Assembly (NCBI RefSeq): GCF_001611675.1
Contig: NZ_CP014766.1
Span: 1,116,001-1,180,000 of the forward strand
Reading direction: 5' to 3'
DNA from: Pontibacter akesuensis
Lineage (GTDB): Bacteria; Bacteroidota; Bacteroidia; Cytophagales; Hymenobacteraceae
Length of the DNA stretch: 64,000 bases
Shown here: one piece after another, positions 46,405-55,229 of the stretch
How the letters are laid out: each line of letters opens with the position of its first letter
How positions within the stretch are numbered: the first letter of the stretch is position 1
Made by a program: the position numbers and the translations under genes
The notes under the pieces: model-generated
What the model was told of the DNA's origin: nothing
Databases searched by the model: none
The model's input: only the letters and a program-made list of their open reading frames with translations

Positions 46405-46692
46405 TTATTTATTCACTGATGATAAGAGGTTTTCCAGAACCTGCAGGTGCTGATCCACTTTGGTCACGTCTGAGGCCTTTTCATCCTCCAGCTTCATCTT
46501 CTCCACCATGGTTTCAAACGCCACCATAGCCAGCAGATCCTGCTTTTCCTGTATCCCAAACTGATCCTTAAAAAAGCGCAGGCGCTCGTTCAGCACCTTG
46601 CCCACTGCCCTAATTCTTTCTTCTTCCTCTTCCTTCACCCGCATCGGATACTCGCGTTCCGCAATGCGAATCTTGATCGATAATTCACTCAT
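46405..46692 (-). CDS. zapA: Cell division protein ZapA
   Basis: A 95-residue protein with the ZapA pattern: IKIRIAEREYPMRVKEEEEERIRAVGKVLNERLRFFKDQFG then LLAMVAFETMVEKMKLE and a coiled-coil C-terminus. ZapA bundles FtsZ filaments at the division site. The position downstream of a small coiled-coil gene and upstream of rny is typical for Bacteroidota. Confidence 0.9.
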   Translation of the reverse strand: MSELSIKIRIAEREYPMRVKEEEEERIRAVGKVLNERLRFFKDQFGIQEKQDLLAMVAFETMVEKMKLEDEKASDVTKVDQHLQVLENLLSSVNK

Positions 46693-46772
46693 CCGTTGCG
46701 TGGTTTATGGGTAAGCTTACCTGCCTTTCTGTGCTGCCGCCAGCCCTATTGGCCAGCTTTACGCGCTCATAC

Positions 46773-47069
46773 TTAGTCTTGTAGGTAAGCGATACACTTA
46801 TCAATTTCCCTAATGTATTCGTTTAGCTTAAGCTTTAACTCTGTCGAATTTGCAGTGTTTCCTGCTATCGTCTCTACAATTTTAACAATATTCTCCTGAT
46901 TTTGAAAATTTTTTATCTGCTGGTCTTTTTCGTCCAGTTGCTCTTCGAGCAGCTTTACCTGCTCCTGCGCGCGCGCAAGCCGCTGTTGCACCTCGGTGTG
47001 GCGCTGGATTAATTTTCGCAGCTTATCTTCTATATGCTGGAGTTGCTGTAATTGCTTTTCTTTGGGCAT
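46773..47069 (-). CDS. Small coiled-coil protein, possible ZapB-like partner
   Basis: A 98-residue protein that is almost entirely heptad-rich (LQQLQHIEDKLRKLIQRHTEVQQRLARAQEQVKLLEEQLDEKDQQIKNFQNQ) followed by a short acidic helix (LKLKLNEYIREIDKCIAYL). Size, coiled-coil character and location immediately before zapA suggest a division-related partner analogous to ZapB, but there is no sequence motif proving it. It starts 4 nt after the pheT stop, so it is cotranscribed with pheT. Confidence 0.75.
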   Translation of the reverse strand: MPKEKQLQQLQHIEDKLRKLIQRHTEVQQRLARAQEQVKLLEEQLDEKDQQIKNFQNQENIVKIVETIAGNTANSTELKLKLNEYIREIDKCIAYLQD

Positions 47070-47073
47070 AACA

Positions 47074-49491
47074 CTATTTGCGGATAAAAGCTCCCAATTG
47101 TTTCTCGAATTGCTGCATCAGGCGGTTCATCGTGCTCTCGATCACCTTATCGGTTAGCGTCTGCTGCTTGTCCTGCAGGGTAAAGCTCAGGGCGTAGGCT
47201 TTCTTGCCCGCCTCTATCTTGTCGCCTTCGTACACATCGAACACGTTCACACTTTGTAGCAGCTTGCGCTCTACTTTAAAGGCCAGTTGCTTCAGCTGGT
47301 CAAAAGTCACGTTACGGTCCAGCACCAGCGACAGGTCGCGGCGCACCTCCGGGAACTTCGGCAGTTCCTCGGCTACTAATTTGTCTTTATACTTCTTCAG
47401 CAGGTAATCCCAGTTCAGTTCGGCGTACCACACTTGCTCTTTCACTTCCATAAAACGGGTAACGCCGGCATCCAGCACGCCCAGTTCGGCCACTACCGTT
47501 CCGTTCTTCACGTAGGCGATGCCCTGGCGCATGTAGCTGTTCTCCTGCAGCGGCTGTACTTCAAAATCGCCAGCGTTTAATTTTCGCAGTACGTTCTGCA
47601 CCACGCCCGCCATATCGTGGAAGGCAGATTTTATACTTGGCTGCTTCCAGCTTTCGGCCGTTGTGTTGCCGGCCATGTATAGCGACAGCCTGCGGCTTTC
47701 TTTGTAGTCGCCCTCCCGCTGCTCGTATACTTTGCCCAGCTCAAACAGCTTCAGTTCGCGCTGGCGGCGGTTGATGTTGCGGCGCAGCACCTCCAGGCCA
47801 GAGAACACCATGCTTTTGCGCAGCACGTCCAGGTCCTCAGAGTTGTAGTTCACCACCTTCACCAAGCCTGCCATTTCAGCCTCGCCTGCTGGCTCGTAAT
47901 AGTTGGAGTTGGTGATAGAGTTGGTGATGATCTCATGAAAGCCGTTGTCGGCGATGTAGTTCGAGATCGCCTCCACCACATTCTCAGCGTACGGCTTCGG
48001 AAACTTGGCCAGGTAGGTGGTGGCCAGGTTCTCGTCCATCTGTATGTTGTTGAAGCCGTAGATGCGCAGGATTTCCTCCACCACATCGGCCTCACGCGTC
48101 ACATCCACTTTGAACGGCGGCACTGACAGCGTCAGGTGCGTTTCAGTTTCGTGCGTCACCTGGATACCCAGGTCCTCCAATATGGTTTTGATGCGCTCTG
48201 TGCCGATGTGCTGCCCGATAAGCATGTGCGTGCGCTCGATGCTAAGGCGTATCTCGCGGTTTTCGATTGCCTCCGGGTATACATCCACAATCTCAGAGCT
48301 CACCTCACCACCGGCTACTTCCTGCACCAGCAGCGCAGCGCGCTTTAGAGCAAGTATAACCATGTTCGGGTCGGTGCCACGCTCAAAACGGAATGAGGCA
48401 TCGGTCTTCAGGCCGTGATTCATGCCGGTGCGGCGCACCCAATCCGGTGAGAAATAAGCACTTTCGATGAAGATGCTGTTGGTTTCTTCTGTCACACCGG
48501 AGTCCTCACCACCGAACACGCCCCCAATGGCCATCGGCTCCTCCGCGTTGCAGATCATCAGGTCATTCGCACCTAACTTGCGCTCCACGCCGTCCAGTGT
48601 TTTGAAAGTAGTACCTTCCTCCACCGTTTTCACCACGATCTTTTTGCCTGTAATCTTATCCGCATCAAAGGCGTGCAGGGGCTGGCCCAGTTCGTGCAGC
48701 ACGTAGTTGGTCACGTCCACCACGTTGTTGATCGGCGACAGGCCAATGGCGCGCAGGCGCTTCTGCATCCATTCCGGTGAAGGGCCCACTTTCAAACCAG
48801 TGATAGTAACACCAGCGTAGCGCGGGCAGGCTTCCGTATTCTGTACTTCCACCGCAATGGAGCGGGAGGTGTTGTTTACTTTAAAATCGCCCACTTTTGG
48901 CAGCTGCGCGCTTTCATCGAGCAGGGCCTGCAGGTCGCGGGCCACACCAAAGTGCGAAGCGGCATCGGCTCTGTTAGGTGTCAAACCAATTTCAAATACT
49001 TTATCAGAGCCTAAACCAAAGAACTTTGCGGCAGGCGTGCCATTCGGCAGATCCGTATCCAGCACCATAATGCCGGCATGCGAGGCGCCGATTCCGATTT
49101 CATCCTCGGCACAGATCATTCCCTCTGATGCCGCACCGCGAATTTTCGACTTCTTTATTTTGAAAGGCTCTCCCTCGCTTGGGTAAAGCGTGCTGTTCAC
49201 GGTGGCAACCACCACGCGCTGCCCTGCAGCCACGTTTGGCGCACCACACACGATCTGGCTTGGCTCATCCGCACCGATATCTACTGTGGTGATGTTCAGG
49301 CGGTCGGCGTCCGGGTGGCGCTCGCAGGTCAGTACCTCGCCCAGCACAATGCCCTCCAGGCCGCCCTGCACCAGATCGAAGGTATGAATGCCCTCCACCT
49401 CTAAGCCGGAACCGGTTAGCAGTACGCCTATTTCTTCAGCAGTTTTATCAGTAGGTATAAGTTGTTTCAGCCAGTCGAATGAAATCAGCAT
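47074..49491 (-). CDS. pheT: Phenylalanine-tRNA ligase, beta subunit
   Basis: An 805-residue subunit started at ATG 49491 (MLISFDWLKQLIPTDKTAEEIG), which is the normal N-terminus; an upstream ATG at 49536 adds 15 non-conserved residues. Domains in order: tRNA-binding OB fold (EVLTCERHPDADRLNITTVDIG), B3/B4 editing domain, B5 and the catalytic-like core, and the C-terminal anticodon-binding domain (PEVRRDLSLVLD). It works with PheS, which is not in the window. First gene of the division/RNase block. Confidence 0.97.
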   Translation of the reverse strand: MLISFDWLKQLIPTDKTAEEIGVLLTGSGLEVEGIHTFDLVQGGLEGIVLGEVLTCERHPDADRLNITTVDIGADEPSQIVCGAPNVAAGQRVVVATVNSTLYPSEGEPFKIKKSKIRGAASEGMICAEDEIGIGASHAGIMVLDTDLPNGTPAAKFFGLGSDKVFEIGLTPNRADAASHFGVARDLQALLDESAQLPKVGDFKVNNTSRSIAVEVQNTEACPRYAGVTITGLKVGPSPEWMQKRLRAIGLSPINNVVDVTNYVLHELGQPLHAFDADKITGKKIVVKTVEEGTTFKTLDGVERKLGANDLMICNAEEPMAIGGVFGGEDSGVTEETNSIFIESAYFSPDWVRRTGMNHGLKTDASFRFERGTDPNMVILALKRAALLVQEVAGGEVSSEIVDVYPEAIENREIRLSIERTHMLIGQHIGTERIKTILEDLGIQVTHETETHLTLSVPPFKVDVTREADVVEEILRIYGFNNIQMDENLATTYLAKFPKPYAENVVEAISNYIADNGFHEIITNSITNSNYYEPAGEAEMAGLVKVVNYNSEDLDVLRKSMVFSGLEVLRRNINRRQRELKLFELGKVYEQREGDYKESRRLSLYMAGNTTAESWKQPSIKSAFHDMAGVVQNVLRKLNAGDFEVQPLQENSYMRQGIAYVKNGTVVAELGVLDAGVTRFMEVKEQVWYAELNWDYLLKKYKDKLVAEELPKFPEVRRDLSLVLDRNVTFDQLKQLAFKVERKLLQSVNVFDVYEGDKIEAGKKAYALSFTLQDKQQTLTDKVIESTMNRLMQQFEKQLGAFIRK

Positions 49492-49565
49492 GATATTGTG
49501 TTTGATAGTTCTCCTGGTTTCCATTCCGAAAACCAATCTTTTCCAAAATTAAGGATAATATCTAA

Positions 49566-49618
49566 AAGGAGACATAGTCTCCTTCAATTAGGAATTATGA
49601 ATTCAGAATTAGGAATGG
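49566..49618. repeat. Palindrome plus third AATTATGAATTA-type repeat
   Basis: AAGGAGAC (49566-49573) and GTCTCCTT (49577-49584) form a palindrome with an ATA centre; its left half recurs at 14876-14887. It is followed by AATTAGGAATTATGAATTCAGAATTAGGAATGG-type repeats (49586-49618) shared with 33511 and 35912. Confidence 0.6.
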
Positions 49619-49677
49619 TTCTGCTCCTTTGCCGATCCACTCCTGAGTCTAGCATCTAAAATCTAGCCCTTGCAACC

Positions 49678-50298
49678 TTACTCCGGCTTCTCGTACGTCT
49701 TCTCTCCTGCCGCAATGGCCACTGCTAAGCGATTGTCTTTGGGCGGCACCGGGCACACGTAATCGGGATCATAGGCGCAGAAGGGACTGTAGGCGCGGTT
49801 AAAATCGAGCCGAACGGTCTTCGCGCCCTCCTCATACGGCACATCCAAAAAACGCCCGCCGCCATAGGTCTCGAAGCCGTTGGTTTTATCGGTGAACGGC
49901 ACGAAGAGCTGGTCTTTCTCGCCGCTAAGCTTTTTGTACAGCGTCAGCTTCAGCGGTTCGCCCTTGAGCTCGAAGGCGGCTATCCCGTAGCGCAGGTACG
50001 GCTCGTAGCTCCCGTTGGTCAGAGGCATGAGCAGGGTGTCCTGCTGCGGCAGCTCCTCCACTTTGGCCTGCACCCTGTACTCCAGGTCTGGCTCGTAGTA
50101 CACCAGGTTCTTGAAGGCACGGCGTCCGGCATCGTCAAAAGGACTGTTAGCGCGTGTCCGGAAAGACAGGTCCTTGTCCTCCCGCTCCTTCAGCAGCGGC
50201 TTAATGTAGTTATCGTCGTTGAAGAGCGCATCCTTCATGAAATAGAAAAGCACCAGCGCTATGCCGGCAAAGATGATTAGTTTCAGCGGTCTCTGCAT
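49678..50298 (-). CDS. DUF1684 protein
   Basis: A 206-residue protein with an N-terminal membrane anchor (LKLIIFAGIALVLFYFMKD) when started at ATG 50298. DUF1684 signatures are RFLDVPYEEGAKTVRLDFNRAYSPFCAYDPDYVCPVPPKDNRLAVAIAAGEK at the C-terminus and EKDQLFVPFTDKTNGFETYGGGR in the middle. The biochemical function is unknown. Single gene. Confidence 0.85.
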   Translation of the reverse strand: MQRPLKLIIFAGIALVLFYFMKDALFNDDNYIKPLLKEREDKDLSFRTRANSPFDDAGRRAFKNLVYYEPDLEYRVQAKVEELPQQDTLLMPLTNGSYEPYLRYGIAAFELKGEPLKLTLYKKLSGEKDQLFVPFTDKTNGFETYGGGRFLDVPYEEGAKTVRLDFNRAYSPFCAYDPDYVCPVPPKDNRLAVAIAAGEKTYEKPE

Positions 50299-50502
50299 AA
50301 AACTCAGGTTCTGTTGTTTCTGCAAAGGTCGGAAATTTTGGGACGCAAAGTATAGAATGCCTATTTCTGTTTATGCTGGCTTTAGGACTTTATGCCTGGT
50401 TTGCGTAACTAGGCAGGCTATTCCATTTCGCAGCCGATCAGGAAGTAAGAGCGCTGCGGTTTCTGACGCCTCACAAATCAGCCACCATCCATTTAGATAC
50501 AG

Positions 50503-51489
50503 ATGACGACATTTCCTGTGATTGATTCAACACTCTCTGCCATGCACCTGTCCTTGTGGGTGGCAGAAAGGTATTCACTCGGCGCGGATACCGCCTGCAG
50601 GCTATTCAGAACCAACATGAACCACACCTACCTGGTGACTGCAGCAGGCAAGCAGTTTGTTCTGAGGGTTTACAGCTACAACAAACGCACGGCAACTGAA
50701 ATAGCAGAGGAAATAAGGCTGTTGAACATGCTCAAAGAAAGCAACATAGGTGTTTCGTACCCACTTCCAGCCAAAGACGGCACGTATGTGCAGCACATCA
50801 ATGCCCCTGAAGGAGAGAGGCATGCCGTGCTTTTCTCATTTGGCGAGGGAGGGAAAGTACGTCACCTTACAGCGGAACTTAGTCATGCCATAGGCGCCAT
50901 GATGGCAAAAATCCACCAGCGAACAGCTAGTGAAAACATCAACCGAACAACCTATAACACGCATACTCTAGCCGAACTGCCTTACCAACGCATAAAGGCT
51001 TTTTTTCCTGAATCGTTAGCGGAAATGGAATTTGTTAAGGCATCAGGCGCACTGCTAAACACAGTTTTTGACAAGGCTACCGCAGCAAGCTTACGATCCG
51101 GCATTGTGCACCTGGATATCTGGTATGACAACATGACCATAACCGATGATGGTAAAATTACCTTATTTGACTTTGACAATGCCGGTAACGGCTGGTTTGT
51201 GTTGGATATAGGCTACTACTGCATGCAACTGTTTTACGTGGAGCAGGACAAAACTGCCTACGAAAAGAAGCGAAGGAGCTTTCTGGAAGGCTACCAAAGC
51301 ATCGCTCCTGTTCCAGACGAAGAGTTAAAGCTGATTCCGTATGCAGGGCTAGCCATCTGGATCTACTACCTCGGTATTCAAGCCGAAAGATTCGACAATT
51401 TCTCAAACATGTTCTTCACTGAGAACTACCTGAAAATGTACCTGGGCAAAGTAAAGGAATGGCTGAAGTATCATAACATTGAAGTATAA
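50503..51489 (+). CDS. APH-family phosphotransferase
   Basis: A 328-residue kinase-like protein. The N-lobe contains QFVLRVYSYNKRTATEIAEEIRLLNML (phosphate-loop Lys/Arg region), and the C-lobe has the Brenner motif GIVHLDIWYDNM (catalytic Asp, Asn for Mg) and LFDFDNAGNG for the second Mg site. It belongs to the aminoglycoside/choline/homoserine kinase superfamily; the substrate is unknown and resistance should not be assumed. Its AT content is a little higher than neighbours. Single gene. Confidence 0.85.
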   Translation: MTTFPVIDSTLSAMHLSLWVAERYSLGADTACRLFRTNMNHTYLVTAAGKQFVLRVYSYNKRTATEIAEEIRLLNMLKESNIGVSYPLPAKDGTYVQHINAPEGERHAVLFSFGEGGKVRHLTAELSHAIGAMMAKIHQRTASENINRTTYNTHTLAELPYQRIKAFFPESLAEMEFVKASGALLNTVFDKATAASLRSGIVHLDIWYDNMTITDDGKITLFDFDNAGNGWFVLDIGYYCMQLFYVEQDKTAYEKKRRSFLEGYQSIAPVPDEELKLIPYAGLAIWIYYLGIQAERFDNFSNMFFTENYLKMYLGKVKEWLKYHNIEV

Positions 51490-51885
51490 ACTGCTAACAG
51501 TAGCTGCTTAAAGCAGTACCTCCCAAGGTATGTCCCCCTTCTGCGTTTGCTGTTCTACTACACCGCAACTTTATCATCATCAACAGTTTAGAAAAGGAGA
51601 CACCCCGCATAAATTTATACTTTAACTGTACATTCTAAACCTTAATGCATAAATTTACCCGGAACGGAAGTTTCGGTAGGTGCTCTTTTTAAAATATATA
51701 GTTGCCAGCATGGCGCTGGTACCTGAAGCTTAGTTAAGCTTTTCAGGATGTAAAAGGTACTCGCGTAGAATTGGGCACGAAAAACAACCTGATAACCGTT
51801 GTTTAAGTATAAATAAGATTAATTTGCCTTTTTACAATGCTACAGTACTGTAAAAGGCACTCTTGTTCTACCAAAGTAAGAACCC
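51490..51885. other. Intergenic region with an inverted repeat
   Basis: About 400 nt of AT-rich DNA. It contains two copies of the iterated 7-mer and, 26 nt before the next ATG, an imperfect inverted repeat TGCCTTTTTACA (51825-51836) / TGTAAAAGGCA (51849-51859). No gene or RNA that I can support. Confidence 0.45.
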
Positions 51886-52113
51886 ATGAAACAACAAGCT
51901 CTGGATAATCTGCTTTACCTGATAGGATTTTTATTAGTAGTTAGTGGTGTGGTTGTTCGTGTGCTGAACCTGTCGGAGCACCACCTGGGCCTTTACCTCA
52001 TACTTGGCGGCCTTACGCTGGGGCTGGCAATTATTCTGCACCACATGCGGCAGTCCTGCGAGCGGGAACAGGAAGAAAAGCACAAGCAAACACGGCACCT
52101 GGAAAAGCACTAA
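51886..52113 (+). CDS. Small two-helix membrane protein, 75 aa
   Basis: Two hydrophobic segments (LLYLIGFLLVVSGVVVRVL and HHLGLYLILGGLTLGLAIIL) are followed by a charged tail (REQEEKHKQTRHLEKH). I do not recognise the family. The preceding inverted repeat and promoter-like AT-rich region suggest its own transcription unit. Confidence 0.6.
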   Translation: MKQQALDNLLYLIGFLLVVSGVVVRVLNLSEHHLGLYLILGGLTLGLAIILHHMRQSCEREQEEKHKQTRHLEKH

Positions 52114-52251
52114 GCCGCTTCCGTTTCAGGGCCAACCTAACGTATGATTCCGGTATCCGCCACTGCCTGGTTTCAGCAGATGCCGGCCGCAAATTGAACT
52201 CCTGTGTGGTTACTGCGTATTTTGCAGCCTAACCCATACTTCATATTTCCC

Positions 52252-52452
52252 ATGGACGGCAGAAAAAGAGCCAATATCAAACCGGGCACCCACGTAAACA
52301 TCGTGCAGAAGCAGGACCAGCGCTCCGGCGAACTCACCGAAGGCTATGTCCAGGACATCCTCACCAACTCCCCCAATCACCCCCACGGCATAAAAGTAAG
52401 GTTGGAGACCGGAGAAGTGGGCCGGGTCCAAGAGATATTGCCGGAAGACTGA
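52252..52452 (+). CDS. YwbE family protein
   Basis: A 66-residue protein started at ATG 52252 (MDGRKRANIKPGTHVNIVQKQDQRSGELTEG). It matches the YwbE family throughout (GYVQDILTNSPNHPHGIKVRLETGEVGRVQEIL), a small beta-rich domain of unknown function, likely RNA or protein binding. The upstream in-frame codons to 52204 are not family-like and are left out. Confidence 0.9.
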   Translation: MDGRKRANIKPGTHVNIVQKQDQRSGELTEGYVQDILTNSPNHPHGIKVRLETGEVGRVQEILPED

Positions 52453-52454
52453 TT

Positions 52455-52871
52455 TTAAGTTAGAAAGTTTGGAGGTTGGGGAGTTTGAAAGTTATTTTTT
52501 CTTGCTGCTGACTTTCTAATGCTGGTAAGTATGGCTGTCAGTTCGGCGGCTTCCTGCTTTAGCTGCACCAATTTGTGAGCCGCAATAATTTGAGACTCTT
52601 CCAGCATCTCAAGCCAAAACAGTGATTCATCTGCCTCTTCCAGCACAATACCTATCTTGGCTGCAAATTCCGCAGAAGACCTTGCACGGCAAGCGGCCCG
52701 GTAATTGGCAGCCACAGAAGTTGCTGCCCGCAATAGCTGCTTCCCTATTACTTGTGACTCAAGTCTAGCAGGCAACGCCTGCGAAAGCTTCATCACCCGC
52801 AACGCAAAAGCCTACGTCCGCATCTTAAACCCTTCCGCAAATTCAAAGTTACCCAACCGCACCTCATTCAT
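52455..52871 (-). pseudogene. Four-helix-bundle (S23-type) protein gene with in-frame stop
   Basis: From ATG 52871 the frame reads MNEVRLGNFEFAEGFKMRT, then TAG (52812-52814), then AFALRVMKLSQALPARLESQVIGKQLLRAATSVAANYRAACRARSSAEFAAKIGIVLEEADESLFWLEML. Family members continue through this point without interruption, so a single nucleotide change (for example AAG or CAG to TAG) explains it. Initiation at the TTG at 52802 or ATG at 52793 could still yield a slightly shortened protein that keeps all main helices. Function of the family is unknown. Confidence 0.75.
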
Positions 52872-52896
52872 AAAAACAACTTTTTAACTTTCTAAC

Positions 52897-53619
52897 TCAA
52901 AGGATTCCCTCATCAGCGAAGCTGTAGTAGTCGTTGTCGGTGAAGATGATGTGGTCGAGGATGGGCAGGTCGAGAAACTGGCCGGCTTCCTTAGCTTTTT
53001 TGGTGAGGGCAATGTCGGCGGCGCTAGGTTTGGTGTTGCCGCTGGGATGGTTGTGCACCAGTATGACGGAGCTGGCCAGGTGCTCCAGCGCCCGTTTGAA
53101 TATGATCTTGGGGTCTGCCACGGTGCCTGCCACACCGCCGGAACTGATGCTTTCCTTTTTCATCACTACGTTGGCGCGGTTCAGCAGGATAATCCAGAAC
53201 TCTTCGTGCGGTAGGTCGAGCAGCTGCGGCTTTATGTAATTGTAAATGTCGGTGGAGCAGGTGATGCGCGTTTTAGCGGTAGCTGCCGTTTCTTTGCGCC
53301 GGCGGCCCAACTCCAACGCGCTCACAATCGAGATGGCCTTCGCCTCCCCTATGCCCGGGTGCTTTGTCAGGTCCTTTACCGACAGCCTGGCCAGTTCGTT
53401 CAGATCATTGCCCACTGCCGACAGAATAATTTTGCCCACATCCACCGCCGTTAATTTCGTGGTGCCCGAACCAATAAGAATGGCAATGAGTTCTGCATCG
53501 GAAAGCGCGGCTTTTCCTTTCAGCAGCAGCTTCTCGCGTGGCCTGTCCTCCTCGGCCCAGGTCTTGATGTTTAGCGGCTGCGCGTATGGCAGTGTGGCAG
53601 TGGCTTCGTTGTCTTTCAC
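52897..53619 (-). CDS. radC: RadC family JAB-domain protein
   Basis: A 240-residue protein with an N-terminal helix-hairpin-helix-like UPF0758 part (LSDAELIAILIGSGT, LTKHPGIGEAKAISIVSALELGRR) and a JAB/MPN domain with the zinc motif H189-x-H191-P-S-G and D202 (HNHPSGNTKPSAAD). Despite its name, a DNA-repair role is not proven. It lies just upstream of the broken four-helix-bundle gene. Confidence 0.92.
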   Translation of the reverse strand: MKDNEATATLPYAQPLNIKTWAEEDRPREKLLLKGKAALSDAELIAILIGSGTTKLTAVDVGKIILSAVGNDLNELARLSVKDLTKHPGIGEAKAISIVSALELGRRRKETAATAKTRITCSTDIYNYIKPQLLDLPHEEFWIILLNRANVVMKKESISSGGVAGTVADPKIIFKRALEHLASSVILVHNHPSGNTKPSAADIALTKKAKEAGQFLDLPILDHIIFTDNDYYSFADEGIL

Positions 53620-53788
53620 TTGCGGTACAGATTTTGATTATAAGGAGATGCAAGTGAAATCAGATTCAGACAGAATAAGTTCAGCCTGAACAATGAATTG
53701 CTTATATAATATATTTTTTAAGCACAATTTATACTAAAACGACTAGCCGTAGCCTCTAAATTTCAAAAGCTGGCGGTTTTATACTTAT

Positions 53789-55024
53789 ATGCAAAAATTA
53801 ATCTCCACCGGAATCATATTCCTGATACTCTTCCTCCTGGACCTGTACGTTTTCCAGGCCATCAGGCTGGTTACACAAAATATACCTCCGGTTGTCCGAA
53901 ACATCATTTACTTCCTGTACTGGTCTGTTTTTGTGGTGACTGCCGTTACGTTCGCCCTGGCTTCAGCCACGCGCGGCACGCCGCCAACAAATTTCCAGAC
54001 GTACCTGGCCAGCACGTTGTTTATCTTTTTTGCCTCCAAGATGGTGGTGGTGCTCTTCCTTTTTGTGGATGATATTGTACGCATCGGCAAAGTCGTGATG
54101 AATGCTACATCCAGCGAGGTAGCGTTTGATGCATCACGCAGCAAGTTTCTGAGCCAGTTGGGCCTGTTGGTTGCGGCCGTGCCTTTTACAGCGTTTATCT
54201 ACGGTATGGCAAAGGGCGCCTACGATTACCAAGTAAAGCGCGTTACGCTGCGCTTCCCGAACCTGCCCGCCTCTTTCGATGGTTTTAAGATGCTGCAGAT
54301 CTCTGACCTGCACACCGGTAGCTTTATGTCGGAGGAGCCTTTGAGAGAAGCCGTGCAACTCATAAACAAGCAGGAGGCCGACCTGGTGTTCTTTACCGGC
54401 GATTTGGTGAACAACCTGGCCTCCGAGGTGCAGCCGCACATTCCGGCTCTAAGCGAGATACGTGCTAAAACAGCCGTTTACTCGGTATTGGGCAACCACG
54501 ATTACGCGGATTATGTGCGCGACTGGCCGAACCCGGCAGCCAAGGCAGAGAACATGCGCGCCATGCTAGACAGCCACCGCCGCATGGGCTGGCAGCTGCT
54601 CCTGAACGAGAACCGGATTATTGAGCGAAACGGCGAGCAGATAGCGGTGCTGGGCGTGGAGAACTGGGGCAACCGCGCGGGCTTTCCGAAGTATGGCCGC
54701 CTCGGGCAGGCCTACCAGGGAACCGAGAACGTGCCGTTCAAGGTGCTGCTCTCGCACGACCCTTCGCACTGGGATGGCGAGATCAACAAAGATTTCCAGG
54801 ACATCGACCTGACATTATCGGGGCACACCCACGGTATGCAGTTTGGCGTGAACATACCCGGCTGGAAGTGGAGCCCGGTGCAGTACGTGTACAAGCAGTG
54901 GGCAGGGCTTTACAAAAAAGGCCGCCAGCACCTGTACGTAAACACGGGCCTCGGCTTTTTGGGTTATCCGGGGCGCGTGGGCTTTCTGCCGGAGATCACG
55001 GTGTTCGAGCTGAAGCGCGCGTAA
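53789..55024 (+). CDS. Membrane-anchored metallophosphoesterase
   Basis: A 411-residue protein with about four N-terminal membrane segments (residues 1-140) and a C-terminal calcineurin-like domain. The five metal motifs are LQISDLHTGSF, FFTGDLVNN, SVLGNHDYADY, LLSHDP and LSGHTHGMQFG. The architecture matches YkuE/YaeI-type phosphoesterases; the lipid or nucleotide substrate is unknown. A terminator follows 23 nt after the stop. Confidence 0.9.
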   Translation: MQKLISTGIIFLILFLLDLYVFQAIRLVTQNIPPVVRNIIYFLYWSVFVVTAVTFALASATRGTPPTNFQTYLASTLFIFFASKMVVVLFLFVDDIVRIGKVVMNATSSEVAFDASRSKFLSQLGLLVAAVPFTAFIYGMAKGAYDYQVKRVTLRFPNLPASFDGFKMLQISDLHTGSFMSEEPLREAVQLINKQEADLVFFTGDLVNNLASEVQPHIPALSEIRAKTAVYSVLGNHDYADYVRDWPNPAAKAENMRAMLDSHRRMGWQLLLNENRIIERNGEQIAVLGVENWGNRAGFPKYGRLGQAYQGTENVPFKVLLSHDPSHWDGEINKDFQDIDLTLSGHTHGMQFGVNIPGWKWSPVQYVYKQWAGLYKKGRQHLYVNTGLGFLGYPGRVGFLPEITVFELKRA

Positions 55025-55047
55025 CCGTTGCACGTATAAAATATAGG

Positions 55048-55076
55048 GCACCAGCCAGTACGGCTGGTGCTTTTTT
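55048..55076 (+). terminator. Terminator after the metallophosphoesterase
   Basis: A 9-bp GC-rich stem (55048-55056 with 55062-55070), a 5-nt loop and a six-T run. Confidence 0.9.
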
Positions 55077-55229
55077 CTTGCCTCAGTTCCGCAATTTGGC
55101 TACCTTGCCGCGCCATTCCCGCAACCTGACAAACATTGGGGGTATGGCAGCGTATTACTTAGGAGGCAACACCAACGCGCTGCGTTGTAAGCACCTCATT
55201 AACATTGTTTTATAACTATCGCATATAAC

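Noticed and set aside
50503..51489. Aminoglycoside resistance gene
   Set aside because: Only the general APH-fold motifs are present; chromosomal context gives no support for an antibiotic substrate.
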